DNA of 64,000 bases from Asterella californica. Lineage: Eukaryota; Streptophyta; Marchantiopsida; Marchantiales; Aytoniaceae. The stretch covers positions 5,146,001 through 5,210,000 of the forward strand of contig JAYKYS010000005.1 of assembly GCA_036924285.1 (NCBI GenBank), written 5' to 3'. The position numbers and the translations under genes are program-made. Position 1 is the first letter of the stretch, and each line of letters opens with the position of its first letter. The notes beneath the pieces are model-generated. The model was not told where the DNA came from. It saw nothing but the letters and a program-made list of their open reading frames with translations, and did not search any database. Positions 10,116-23,000 of the stretch are shown here, piece after piece.

Positions 10116-13100
10116 ATGGGAGAAGATGGTTTCAGTTCTGCTGGCCTGGGACAGGCTAGGAGTAGAGGCATAAACATAAATGAGCAAAGCAGGACTCCGG
10201 TCACTGAGAAAACACCCAATGCGGCCCAAAACACTACCCCAGCGAGGTCGAAAACGCCGCTAAGATCACTGTTGTTATCGCCCGGGCTTCATATGCAAAG
10301 CCCAAACGATGACGAGGAAGAGAGGGCGAGGGCCCGAGCTGCTAGAGCAAGGGCGCAGCGGCGGTCTTTCGGGGTGGATACGGACAAGGCCAGTTTGCAT
10401 CCCGTCTCTGCTTCAGAAGCGGATAATATACTGAGTCACGATGCGTTGAAAAACCTGCTCCAAAACTGCCTAAAAATGTCAGCTGCAAACGTGAGTTAGA
10501 CCTGTCATTAATAATACACGCTTGAATTTCAAGAAACTATCTGTCTCGGATTGGCTTTTCTGAATTGGGAGATTGGCCTGAGTGTTGCAAGAGCAAGTCT
10601 ATCTGTTAACTTCTTAGATTGGGAAATGCATAATGAGGTTGGAGTTCTGTCTGGGCCTAGTTATAATTTCCGTGCAGTTGTTCCGTTAAACCCTACATCA
10701 CTTCTGCTTCTGTTTCGTTGCACCCTTGTTCTGCAGAAAATAAATCAGGGCAATACGTGGGACTTAAAACTCATCGATCATCTCAGTGACCTGGTGAAGA
10801 ATGACACCGAAGATGAAGGTCAAACAAACTTTCAAATGGTAGGTATATAAGTGCCGTTCCTTATGATAACTTGACTTTCCTGTGAGGTTGGAAATACAAC
10901 ATGCTCTAGCAGCCCTGAAGAATCATAGTAAGAAACTTCGAGAACATGACCAGGTTTAGCTTAAGGCTGAGCAATTTGCAGCCTTTACGCCTGTTTGCAG
11001 GCAAGTTGCACACTGGAAACAGGGGTGAAAATATACTCCTACAGAGTGGATTCCGTACATTCGGAGGCTTACAAATTGATGGGAGGCTTGAGCCGCAATA
11101 CCAGTGACGCTTCAAGAACAGAGGGTGAGTTGTCCAGTCTCTATGTCGAATTTCGCGCCCAATGTTCTTCCCTCACTAGCATTGTGATTTTACTGACGCC
11201 CAAAGTGATGTGGTAGCTAGCCTTCATATTGACGTATATTGCGCTCGAGCCTACTGTTATTGTGAACGCTTTGTAACAAACAAGACTGTATATGATGTCA
11301 TCAGCCAGTACCACAGCTCATAACGAGAACGAGAATGACTTTAACCAGGAGTCAAATGCGAAGGCTGCTGGTCCGAAGAAGGTGACAGGAAGCACTTTGG
11401 AATCATCGTTTGAGGCTTTGAATGTAAAGAAGCTCGATGGTGAGTTTAACTTTCCGATCGCTTCCAAATGAAGTTATTTCTCCATCGATCTCCCAAGTGA
11501 GTGCTTTTGTTCTTTAGCGCATGGGAATCAAGCATACACTAATTCTTCTTATTCCTGGCAGTGGCATTTAATGTGGACCCACTTTTTCATCAGACATCGG
11601 CTCAATTTGACGAAGGTGGAGCTCGCGGTCTTCTCCTGAATAATTTGAGTGTATATCGTGGTTGCGAAATCGTTTTTGATTCTCATGAAGTGCCGGAGAA
11701 GATTATGAAAGCCCAGCTCGCAGCAAGTGGCTCTGAAGATCGGACGGCCTCTCTTGATCTATCTTTTCTGAAAGGTAACCTACAGGAAAAGACCTGGCTC
11801 GTTATTTTCCACCGTATGAGCTTTGATTGTGTAGCGAAGTTGTGAGGAGGGGGAAAACCTCCCCACTCTACGAAACCCCCATATGATCGTGAATAAAATA
11901 TTTGTGCGGTGTATACTTAAGCTTGGGCCACCTCCTTTTTGCGACGCCAGTTACTCAGGCTCTATACGGAACCGTTCGAGTAGACTTGCATGTGTACAAG
12001 CTTGCGGAGACTTGTACACATGCACACACTTTTGGACCAGAAGCCGTCAGTGTTTCTTTCTCAGCAGGGCGTTTACAAATTGATGTTACTTTTCCTTCTT
12101 TGGGTTTACCTTGACAGAAAGCCTAGACCAGATGATGGCTGTGCTGTCGACGGAGAGCGAGATAACTCCTAGTTTAAAAGAGATTGTTAAACTTATCAAT
12201 GATCCTTTTCGAGCCGTTGCTGAAGCTGAGCGGGATCAAAGTCAGTCAGCAAATGGGCCAACTGAAGATGACTCGTCTTTCAGGTATAAACAGTCCTACT
12301 AATTAGGAAGTCTTGCCGACTCTTGTGCTCTGGTTCGTGTTTGTGTTGGTCCATGACGTGCATGCTGCTCATTATACTTTACTTTCGAATATCCTTCTGA
12401 CTGAGCGACGCTGATGCAGCCCTTTGTTTGATACCCCACACGACGATGCTGCAACAGTTGATGATCCTGGTGAAGTTGACGACCATGTAGATGATGGGTT
12501 TTATGAGCCGTGTATGAATGGAGGCTTCGACTCCTTCAGTCCTCAGTCCGAGACTTGGGATAATGGTGTCAGTGGACTTGATTCCGAAGGTCGCGATCAC
12601 GAGGTATGTTGGCGTGTCTGGCGTCCTTTCTGAAAAATGAAAAAGACCAAACCTGATGCAGCATACCCGCTGTACTTCAGCGCCATGACTAAACTATACT
12701 ACGTGGCGAAACGACTACTGACAGTAACCTTTCTAACTCTCCGGGAAATTGTTTTGTCTTTCAGTTTATTGATGATGGAGAAGTAGATGAGCCTGGTGGA
12801 GACACTTGGGTCCAAGATCCTCTGGGTTGGCTAACCGTAGGTGATGGCTCGCTAGGGAAGTCCAACGACTGGGCAGGGCCTGGTCACTGGAAGTACGCAA
12901 AGCCGAAATGTAAGACTGAACAGAAAAGAACAAGTTGGGATTGTTCGCATGCGTTTTTGGGTTACAGGCAGAAGACTGAACGCTATGTAAATTTGAGGAA
13001 GACCACTTCTGTCACGAGTCCGCAGCTTCAACATGACCGTTGTACTTGCAAGCAAGCATTAGGCAATATCAGCGACTTGACATTGGGTTTGACGGTGTAG

Positions 13101-15788
13101 GTCATGTACAGCCTGCTCCTGCAGAACAAGAAAAGTTGAAGAACAAACGAAAGAAGAAAGAGCCATATGTTGTTGACTTTGAGAATCTGCCTGAGATTGA
13201 TCGATCGGCATTCGAGCCCAGCAAGAATCCGCGAACATCTCTCATGTCACTGAGTAATACGTTCGCAAGTATTCTGCTTCCAGAGGACTATCACTTCGAG
13301 ACATCAACTCTTCTGAAGTTCTTTCTTAGGCCTTCTACTCTGGTATGTGGTTCACTAAGTCTACATGTATGGTCTTAGAAGTAGCAGTGTGTCACATGTT
13401 TAGGTAGGTCTTCGTAGTGTTCTGGATACTGGTTTGAGTCTGAAACATAATGCCACTCGGAGTGGCATCATGTTTCAGCAGATATGGCATCATGTGGCTT
13501 TGACATATATGACATTGTCACGCATGTCCGACACAATCTTTCACAGAATAGGTCCGAAGTCGTTTTCTCCCCATGTTTGATTTTGTTGCTGAAGGCGTAA
13601 ACCGTAAACCGTACACTGGAACGTAAACTAACTATACAGTTACATATTTACATACAACCATTTCCCATTCTGTGATTGGCCTTTTGTTTCCAAACTGACG
13701 CTGTATAGGCAGTTTCTACGTCAGTAAGGAACCATTCAGGGCATACATTATACGATGCAGTTCAGGTTCTGCCTGTGTCTATGTCTATGCGGTTCTTTCT
13801 GTTTTTCTGCTACATTGGCTCGAGCTTGACCATTCGTTATGTTTGCCCCGGATCATTTCCTTTTGCCTTCACCTCTCTAATCTCCTTATGTTTTCTCTCG
13901 CATGATATACGACGTGTTTTACTTTCACTAATCCATTGGCATTTCTCTTCACAAGCTCACGGATCTACCACTACACTAAGAACGGGAGTTTGTCCTCAGA
14001 TGTTACCGGAACTGAACAGAAACTCCTGTACCGACAAGGCCCTGCTGAGTTGGAAAAGTCCTCAACTCCGCTTGATCACTTTTCCTACTCATCTATTGCC
14101 TAACCCTCCCTGTTGGGTGCTGATAAGGTCAGGGAGCCGGTTGAGGTGCATGTGGCAGGAGTGTGTTCTGTTGCATGCTCCGCGTGTACCTTGTGGTAAT
14201 TAGGTGTTTCAGTGCACACCTACGCAATACCTACAGCTGTGTCCGTGACTTTTGTTGGGAGATTTGTTTCTAACCTCTAATTTCTTCTGGGTTGACACTC
14301 TAGCTGTTGCGCTTGCTGGCTCAGTTATTACCGATAATAGTTGTCTTCTCGCTCAGCTCGTTAGGCATCGCATTTATACTTGTATTTGTCCTACTGCCAC
14401 CAGGGGGTACCATCTTCTAAATGTGCTCACCCTACACATTTCCTCTTGGCCCGACCTCGGTTATATTCATTCGCTGACTTCTCAAACCAAGTCAGCATAC
14501 ATGTTACCACTCTTCCTTACTCACCTTGTACTTACATGGGTTCAAAACTATTATTGGGGGTTACCTAAAATGTGCGGGGGAAGTCACTGTTTTTACTGAA
14601 CACTGCTTTAACCTTGGATCAATATATATAGTTACATATCTTGATCTCATGCTAGAAGGAACATATTTTTTTTCACGGTACACGTGCTCTGTTGGAGTCA
14701 CAGTTTATCAACTCCTTACGCCTTAGTTACCTGATATTTGTCATTTTTGGTCTCAGTGTTGTCGAAGGAAGACGAAGAGTAGTTCAGGTAAAACTCAAGC
14801 CCAAGAATTTGTTTTATGTGCTAGGCACTTCAGTTTAGCGTATGGCTTCAGTCGAGGAGAAATTCTGCGTCTGACCGAAGCGTGTCTTTCTCAAGTAAAG
14901 GCTTAATGTTGTCTTGTGCATACCGAGAGCAGCTAGTTTGTGAGATGCTTTAGGCATGAACACGTTGATATCTTTAAATGCTTGGTCTTAAACGGCTGTC
15001 TTCTAATCTTCTTGTCTTGGTCCTTGTTCTGCTATCGCAGCTGGTGAAGGAAACTTGGGCCAGGAAGACTTCTCTACTTTGCTCAATGAAGCAAGGTGGG
15101 ACGACGATGGAAACGATGATCCAAATGACTGGGAAGGCGGTAATACCGAGAGTGACGTGTACGATGCATTTGACTTGGTTGCCCAACCACGAAAAGTGCA
15201 AAAGATTGAAGTGAACTACGACAAGCAGTCGAAGCAAGTTGATGTACGGGTTCTGAAGCAAGTGCTCTGGAAGCAGCTACAGGACGGTTCTGCAAAACAC
15301 GAACAGGTATATATCGACATCAGTTCCTCGTCGTTGTTGTTGGACTTGACCTTTCTGCTCCAAGCTATGGGCCTAGTAGATAGAGCCTTCAGAGTTGCTA
15401 GGACAATGACGGCGTTTTATGCCAGAAGTTTTATAGCGTGTCTGATGAGTACTGGTCTGCTAGTACTTGCTTGTCAGTTGAGATCGAAAAGTTCGAGTGT
15501 TGACTTCTTGATGTCCAGCTTAGTAGCAAGTCTCGTGCGTTACTACGTTCTCTGATGAACGAAGGTTGGACGCAGGACACGAAAGAGGACATGTTCGAAG
15601 GCGGATTGTCCTTCCAAGACATTCTTAAGCACATACCAGAAGATTGCCCTGCAGCTGCACCAGAAGATATCTCAGTCCATCTATGCTTTATATGTCTTCT
15701 TCATTTGGCAAATGAACGGAACCTACGACTACAAGACTGTCCAAGCATGGACGATCTTCGTGTGTACAATATTCCTGGGAACACCTAG
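10116..15788 (+). CDS. CAP-H: Condensin complex subunit 2 (CAP-H kleisin)
   Basis: Non-SMC kleisin subunit that bridges SMC2 and SMC4 in condensin I and compacts mitotic chromosomes. Exons: 10116-10490, 10737-10838, 11001-11124, 11305-11439, 11562-11774, 12118-12283, 12420-12603, 12765-12909, 13101-13342, 14757-14787, 15041-15306, 15576-15788. All introns are GT-AG, phases agree, and the product is 731 aa. Landmarks: N-terminal kleisin helix region (NLLQNCLKMSAANKINQ, about 113-130), ASCTLETGVKIYS at 160-172, the hallmark QTSAQFDEGG at 256-265, NDWAGPGHWKY near 470, a basic KNKRKKKE patch, and the C-terminal winged helix with PEDISVHLCFICLLHLANE. The length suits plant CAP-H. The Met at 10116 was chosen by comparison; an in-frame Met at 9972 would add 48 residues. 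Intron 9 (13343-14756) is unusually long and holds a repeat. Exon 10 has only 31 nt. Confidence 0.94.
13440..13478. repeat. Near-perfect hairpin in CAP-H intron 9
   Basis: CTGAAACATAATGCCACT pairs with AGTGGCATCATGTTTCAG (17 of 18 positions) around a 3-nt CGG loop. It lies about 100 bp after the donor of intron 9 and before the interspersed repeat. A partial echo, ATGGCATCATG, follows at about 13484. Confidence 0.85.
13657..14632 (+). repeat. Interspersed non-coding repeat, copy in CAP-H intron 9
   Basis: About 1 kb of this intron matches, in inverse orientation, 56458-57395 in the AP-1 sigma pseudocopy. Shared landmarks include ACTGACGCTGTATA, TAAGAACGGGAGTTTG, the TTGACACTCTAGCTGTT region and ACATGGGTTCAAAACTAT. 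Weaker copies occur at about 42320-43380 and 55330-56230. A 142-codon ORF inside (13775-14203) shows no domain. No terminal inverted repeat, LTR or coding capacity was recognised, so its class is open. Confidence 0.8.
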
Positions 15789-16185
15789 TTTGGAAGCCGA
15801 CTCACGTAGTTTGTCCCACGAAAATTATGTCCACCAGCAAAGTCTGGTGATTTGCGAAACTATGTAGCCGCTGTACATACAAATTGGGGAGTAGAGAGAG
15901 TTTCAAAGTCTCAAGGCAGCGTTAGAGTCTCCGCCACTTTCTGTCAGCGCTGGTGACGCTGATTAACTGTCCTTACAAGCAAGAAGCATTCACTGTATCC
16001 CAATTACGCGGCTCTTTGGTCAAGGCTCCTTGACTACAATCCATCGCCCTTGATTTGTCACGCGCTTGCTCAAGGTCTTGGAACTCCACGTCCGGTTCGT
16101 TTCTGCGCTGTGGCATGGTGGCCATCTCATTACTAGTGCTAGCTGATTCACCGGGGTATGGTTTTCTCAAACCAAATCTTGGACT

Positions 16186-16221
16186 CTTATTAACATGTCT
16201 GGGAACAGACATGTTAATAAG
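16186..16221. repeat. Perfect 16-bp hairpin
   Basis: CTTATTAACATGTCTG at 16186-16201 and CAGACATGTTAATAAG at 16206-16221 are exact inverted repeats around a GGAA loop. It lies 0.4 kb beyond the CAP-H stop codon, outside any recognised gene. Confidence 0.9.
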
Positions 16222-19200
16222 AAGTGCCTGATAATGGGAGCGTTACACTCCCTGACCATGTAGTCCCACTTCGAGTAGGGGTTTGTTTGGATCATAAGAC
16301 CTTTTCTTCGTGAAATGGTAGAATTATTCGAATTCTTTTAGTCGCACCCACTACAGACGGTGATCTCAATGGTATTTAAGCTGTGCCGTTAGTACACAAA
16401 CTGACACTGTTTGATGATGTTTTAGAAGGTGAGAGTTGACGTAGTTGTCTTGTACCGAAAAGACTTCAGGTGTGTCCACACGGCAAACGGGTAAGATGTT
16501 CATCTTAGGGCAGGTGAAAGTGCAGAATGTACTATGACAGCCAAAGGAACAGCTAGGTCTTCCACTGCAGACGAGGCCAGGCGGGTACCCTTCCCGACCA
16601 GCCCGCGTACCAGCAGCTCGCACTCCCTAGAAGCTCGTACTTTAGAGCTTCAGGGCCTCCTCCATCTTCTTGTCTGTTACTAGCTTGCATGCGGAAATCG
16701 AAGATAGAGCCGATCCGTTAGGTATCCTTGTGGAAGATTTTTGCCCTTCCAGATTTCCGCTGAAGCTGAGACCTACAGTGTACACCATTGTTTACGTCGA
16801 GAATCTTGCCGACCAGGCATCATAGCACCGAATTTTTTGACTGGAAATTCCCACTACGGTTGGCGGACTGAAGGAGAACCGGACTCTAGGCGAGCGGAAG
16901 GCCTTCTTTTCTTACCGCATGCTTCCCTTTGTACACTTTTCACCTTTAGAGTTTCTGAGCTCGGAATTACTTTTTCCAGGCTCAACACTTGACGCTTCTT
17001 CAGGACAGAATATCTAAAACACCATCTAACTGTATTTTTATCTGCTGTAATTAGACATTATCTGGAATCTAGGAAAGTACATGACGGTGATCTCACTTTA
17101 TTGGTTTCGTCTCCAGCAAGTATGGATAATGTTGTTATCAATATTCTTTTAGGAGACTCTCCTGGCCTGTTTCTCGCACTCTTCTTCAGGGCCTGTCTGG
17201 CTCTCTGTGTAGGAAAGTTTTTTTCTCTCAATATCTTCATTTTCTCCCAGTTTCTCTTCACGTTGTATAGTACACACGAGAGTCACAATCATGGAGCACC
17301 TTTTCCTCTGTCTAGACTGTTGTTTGCATCGAGTGCTTCATAACGGCCTAATGCAGTCTATGTACAGACAGTGCTCAACAGCGCACTCGAGATTTTCAGC
17401 GTCGAGCCCATGTCCGTCTGTCCATCTGTCCGTCCCATCATTTGCCATGCGTCGACGAGTGCCCTCCCTGCAAAATTATATTGATTCGTGTACCTTCAGC
17501 GTTCATCACATCAGTAAACTCTGGCGGTGGTTCAATCATCGGAGTTACAATAATTCGCTCCGTCGCCAACTAAATCTGTACAACTATATCCTTTTCTTTC
17601 CTTTTCAAAGTCACTGCACTGGATTCCCACTTAGTGCATATGAACATGGGCATTCTGTTTTTCTCGGATGCATGTGGGAAGGAAGCTGGGTGCTCCTGCT
17701 CACCATCCGAACTCCAAGACAAGACTGACCGCTATTTGTTATTGCTAGCGGAATGCATAAATGGATAGGATCGAGTTGGAGCGCAGCACCGTCATAACGT
17801 GAGGAGCTCTTGAGGTCATGAGCTCATGATGGGCGGTCGGGCCTCATCATAGGCTGTCTACTGCAGGTTCGGTCGTACTGGAACTGAACATGTCCCACAC
17901 AAGAACAACTACGGTAGTACGTACCGCAGTGCGGCCCCTCCGAAAGCGCACGAGGCTAACCGTCACCACGCACAAAGTAGAAGAGACGAGATGAGAAGAG
18001 GCCCGGCCCACTTTACTGCTTTCGGCCGGATCAGGTCAGCTGATTCCGTTAGGGAAAGCGAAGGCAGGCATTTTGGACTGGCTCGCCTTTCCTTCGCCTC
18101 CATGGAGGTGGTACAGGCGCATGTTGACCAGCTCTCGACTTGTGTACCACATGGCTCTTTGCTGTCGAGTTATGAGAAAAAGATTCAGATCCGTCTTTAA
18201 AGGAGGCCATAATAGTCGTACTGTACAAAGGTCAGCAGATCGCTCCTGTTGTGATCTGTCACGCTAACTTGTTGAAGAAACCGTTAAAGGCCCCGCCCCT
18301 GCTGGAACATAGTAAACAACCACGGCCACCAATGCACCGGAGTTTACAACTGCGCAGTCCGGATCCCTAAGCAGTGTATCCAGTACTTTAGCTCCCTCGC
18401 GCTAGCAAACGACCTCTACCGACCAACCGGTTGGGTGGCTTGGCCGGGAGCGGGTGGGACCTCCAAGATTGATATAGAGAGGGCTCTCCCAGTCTGTTGC
18501 CGGTACGGTTGGACTTGACCGAAAGCGAGGAGGTCGTTCCCTACGCGTCACAATAATTACTGAATTCAGCAAATGACGAGGAGACTGGCTCAAATCACAT
18601 CGTGGAACTCTTTGTCCAGCTGGGCGGACGAAAGGAATTCTCGCCCGCCACGAGCTAACTGCCCATCCAATCCGCATGTGCTCTCCGACTGTGTCTGAAA
18701 ATCGCAGACTGTCGTGTCCTTACTCGGTCATTCACTTGACTGCGATGCATTCTTTCTCCTCCCTCCCAGTTCATCAAGAAGACGACTTGCGGCCTCCCCT
18801 CCCCAACATAACCGACAGAATCGATGAGGTCAATTGGAGCGCCAAGGAACATGATCGTGCACGGCCTCGTCCTTCGGCTCCGCTTGCGCTCTTTAGCTCC
18901 GCTTCTCTACTGGAGATGTGCGGCTCGCGCCAAATAATCATACCATACAGTAGAATAGAACAGTAGAACAGAACAGAAGCAGCCGAGCCGACGGACTCCT
19001 TCCTTCCATCCAGATCTATAAGTAACTGGAGCCAAAAGTAGCGACGCTTGCTTTGCGACTGCCCCGTTCGTCCTGTCCCTGGCTGCCCAGATCGAGCCGC
19101 GGCCTTCCGGTCAGGTCTAGTCAGTTCAGGTCGGTCCAGTCTAATACTCCGGAGTCAAAGACAGTGGTTGATGGCGATCTCCAGTTAGAGGTGCTTCTTT

Positions 19201-19392
19201 CCTGTGTAGCGCTCCTCATCTGGCGACCTCTGCTCTTGTGCTCTGTGGTCTCATCCGTTGTTCCGTGCTCTGCTTTTCACCGAGAGAGCAGGGTACTCTT
19301 GCTTGCGTTGCCGTGCGAGGCTGTGGTCAAATGTTTTTGCGATGGGCGAAGGCGCTTGATGTGGTGAGTGGCAAATGTGCACAGACGTGGAA

Positions 19393-19473
19393 GGCGGAGG
19401 AGATAACCGGAAGAAGAAAATAAAGAGGAAGCGGGGCGGAGGAGGAGGAGGAACAGGTGGAAGAGGAGGAGCG
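19393..19473 (+). promoter_or_regulatory. Purine-rich GGA/GAA tract upstream of fimbrin
   Basis: Mostly A and G on the plus strand with GGAGGAGGAGGAGGAAC and AAGAGGAGGAG runs, 600-680 bp before the fimbrin ATG. Such GA-rich tracts are common in plant 5' leaders and core promoters. Its role is inferred from composition and position only. Confidence 0.3.
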
Positions 19474-20074
19474 ATCTCATAGGAAGGGACGGAAGGGAGA
19501 GGATACTGTAATTGATTGTGGATTGATAGAGAGGTTGGGAAGGGGAAGGAAAGACGCGTCATTGTGCGGGCGAGGGGAGGAGGAGGTACAGATTATGCGT
19601 GAGCTTCGAGGCCTGCGTAGTTGGGCATTTGTTGGCTCGCCTGGATCTGAAAGGAGAGCGGAGGCGGAGGAGGTCCAGTTGAGCTGCTGTGTCTTATGCA
19701 CTCGTGATTGTAACGAGTGCAGCATCCGAACTCTGCGGAATCAGTTTTGAGACGCGCTTCTGTATCGGTTTTAGAATGTGTATGAGTTGCGAGCGGTGGA
19801 TTCGGGCATATGATATAATATGGACTTCAGAAATGCAGTCGAATGATATTCTGAAGATCGGGCGATCGGAAGATTTGGTTGACCTTGAGGTGCTGGATTG
19901 TCACGACCAGGAAGGATAATTTTGTGAACCTAGTTAAGCGTTGATAGATCGGAAGGCCGGGAAGGAGATAGATGAAGTAATATCGTGCGAAGAAGGTTTG
20001 AGGAGTTTTGGAGGTGCAAGTCTCCCCGAAGAATCTTCGGGCAGTTAGCGTTTTAGAGTAGTGGTGTGGCGAAT

Positions 20075-23000
20075 ATGGCGTCCTTTGGAGGAGTGGCTGT
20101 ATCAGACCCGCAGCTGTCGGCCAATTTCACTCAAAAGCAGCTTAAAGAATACAAGGCGCAGGTAAAGCTGATAGTTTAAAGATTTTACACTAGTTGCCAC
20201 TAGAACACGTCTCTCATTGTCCTCGGCACCCCGCTGCATATGCCAAGTCCTCCATGTCCTTCTCTGCCCTTCCGTGCTAATCAAGGTGACGCTGGATGAT
20301 GTGAGAATCCTTTAGCGTCATAGGCGTAGAGAACGCAACGGATAGAGGATGACAGGGATCTCGGAAGTTTGGGTGCTTCAGCCTGCGACGTCGACGATCA
20401 AACCGCGTTGGGCGTTGGACAATGTGAATGTTTCAACGGCGCAGAGATAGTGATTGCTTGCAGAAGTTAATCTCCCTTGGTTATTTAATTCCTAATAATT
20501 GCTCAATTGTCTCCGTTTTCACTACAATGAATGCATTGCCCGGGTCTCGATCAAAGGGGTGCAGTGATCGCATTAGAAGGATTCAGGCGAAAGGCCCGCA
20601 CATTTGGCCGGTAGTAGTTAAGCACTCTATTATAGACAGTTCAAATGCTTCTCTCAGCCCTTGACGTAAACTGGGAGGTAGTATCTTATTTAATTTTCTT
20701 GCGATCTATATCTTAGTCAACAACAGCTCCTGCTGCAAAGATTGGTCATCGAGGCCATCCTCAGCTACTTACATTCCAGCTAGTTTCTGAATCCAGTACT
20801 TGCGACCACCTTGCATAGAGCTGTGATTTGGACCGTTGGATTATCTCCAACTCAGATATCTTCCGCATATCCTTCAGACGGCTAGCAGGTGAGTTTATCC
20901 TACTCTTATGTGAATTTCCAGCCTAGTGGACTCTCTAACAACCAAGGTCAAAAGTTAACATGTGAATCCGATCTGCTGTCCAGATTCCAGTAAGTTTAGT
21001 TGTATAGCGGATCTCGTGAACTCTCAGATCTGAAGAAATGCATGAGAGGATATTCTTGTCAAAAGTTTCTAGAATACTTAGTTACAACGCTCTGAGAGTA
21101 TTGCATTACATACACGCGGAGATGTTTGATTCATTTGCTGATATCACCACGAAAGATGTGGCTGAATTCTGGTCTAGATTTGGCAGCAGGTGAACCTCGC
21201 ATTGCATCTCATGAAGAAGATGCGGTAAAGCCTTTTCTCGAAAAGATGAAAGTGTTCATAAGGCAAGGACATGATTTATGTCCGTGGACTTTTCAACACT
21301 TTTGAAGTCTTAAGTGTTGATCGATCCCCTTATCTTGGTATGGTCTCGTCTTTGATGGTTCTAAGTATGGCAGCTCGGTGTCTACGAAGTGCTATGCACG
21401 TCGAGACGGACTCAAGTTCACATGGAAAGGAGATGTAGGATATAAGGGTTCAGCACTCTTTTGGTCCTCAGTACTAGTAGAATCGATGATAGGAGAACGA
21501 ACTTGGAGCCGTTTCCTTTTACCACCAGGAATCCGCCGTATCACCCTTCAAGCCGTCTACAATATGTAGGGTTCGAAACACTCCAACACTTTCCGATGCT
21601 GACGCACAGGTAGCATTCCTGATTGACGAAGCTTCAGCTGTTTGAAAAAGACCCAGTGATAACTGTCTTGTGAAGAAGAATTTCAAATCCCTGCAGAGTT
21701 AAGATCAGCCTTGCAGCCATATCTTATAAGCATAGAAGGGACTTACTTGAGAGTCGTTCATTGAGTATACGGGTAAACTCATCAACCATTTCTAGGGAGA
21801 CCCCAAAATGTTATCGCACTTGAGTTAGACTGTGAGTAACAATGGGTGGGTTGAAGAAAACTCACCTCTGGACAGCGCAGTAACATTTAAACCAGGTGTA
21901 ATATACTAGACGGCATAGCGGAGCTGAACCGTAAACCTGAAGATCATGTTCGAAGAACCTGAAGCCGGTTGATCATCTTGGATGATCGCAGACGATGGTC
22001 TGAAGATGTATTGGAAACCGCATTACGTAGAAGCATAAACCTGGCCACTTAATTATGTTCGGAGGAGGGTTTTCTGAGTATCAGGCTTCCGCCCAGGCCA
22101 AGACATCGTACATGTGGACTGGTAACAGGTTCGAATAGTTACGAGGAAACCATGATGGCTGGGATGCTACTTTTGTACTGTTGTACTGGAGCTGATCCAC
22201 TGTTTCACTCTATAGAAAGTGAAAATGCCACGTAAATTAATTGAGAGCTTGAATATTTACCGACGGGAATTGTGACGAAGGTGGGTGTGGAATTTGATTG
22301 GTTAACGGATAACTCGTAAGGCAGTTTTTGTCCCAGTGTGTTAAGTCTGAGAACCGCTTTTCAGTGAAAAGTCTAGTTCAGGAGGCGACAGTTTCCATGA
22401 CGAGCACCGTCCCGATTCATGACGGGGTCGTCAATAACGCCATGAAAGTTTAGACACGTTCTTCCTCTGAGCTTTTCATTGTTAAAGTTGCTGAGTACGT
22501 GTGTGTCAGGTTTCAACGGTGTCCTGATTATCTCGACCAAGTATGTCCCCCAGTCTTTACTTTACACTGATATCGAGTTCTGTGTTTTGTTGGTATGGAG
22601 CAGTTTGATTCATGGAATTTAGCTAGGACAGGCCGCATCACAGCAGCTGAGTTGGAAGTCGGAATGAGAGACCTGCAACTATCGAATCCACTAACGGCGC
22701 AAGAAGTAGCTACGTTGGTGGAGCAACATGATCTGGATCACGAGGGAGGACTGGATTACGAATCTTTTCTCCGGGTTAGTATCCTGATAACAACTTTGGC
22801 TTGTTAACCTTCTCCGGTTGAGTCGTAACGGTAACTCTCGCTCGCCTTGGCCTATCTCGGAAGTAGTGTATGCCAACTGTCAAGTGAGAAAGTTTCAAAT
22901 CAGAAGTGTCTAAAAGTCAAACAGTCAGAGAGTCCGAAAATTATCTGGGTCACATCAGATTGTTTCCGCTAGTAAGTAGTTTTCTTCCAGTAGATCTTAT

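Larger units (their letters stand above)
15789..20074. other. Intergenic region between CAP-H and fimbrin
   Basis: About 4.3 kb without a recognised gene; ORFs are short and unlike known proteins. It holds the perfect hairpin at 16186-16221, a GC-richer stretch at about 17.9-19.3 kb, and a purine-rich GGA stretch before the fimbrin start. The CAP-H 3' end and the fimbrin promoter and leader must lie here. Confidence 0.5.

Noticed and set aside
13125..13130. CAP-H exon 9 acceptor at GCAG just before 13125
   Set aside because: Joining exon 8 (ending in T) to this site makes TAA. The acceptor ending at 13100 keeps the frame and gives the expected HVQPA region.
13775..14203. 142-codon ORF in CAP-H intron 9
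   Set aside because: It falls inside the interspersed repeat, and the matching copy at 56.5-57.4 kb does not support a conserved protein.
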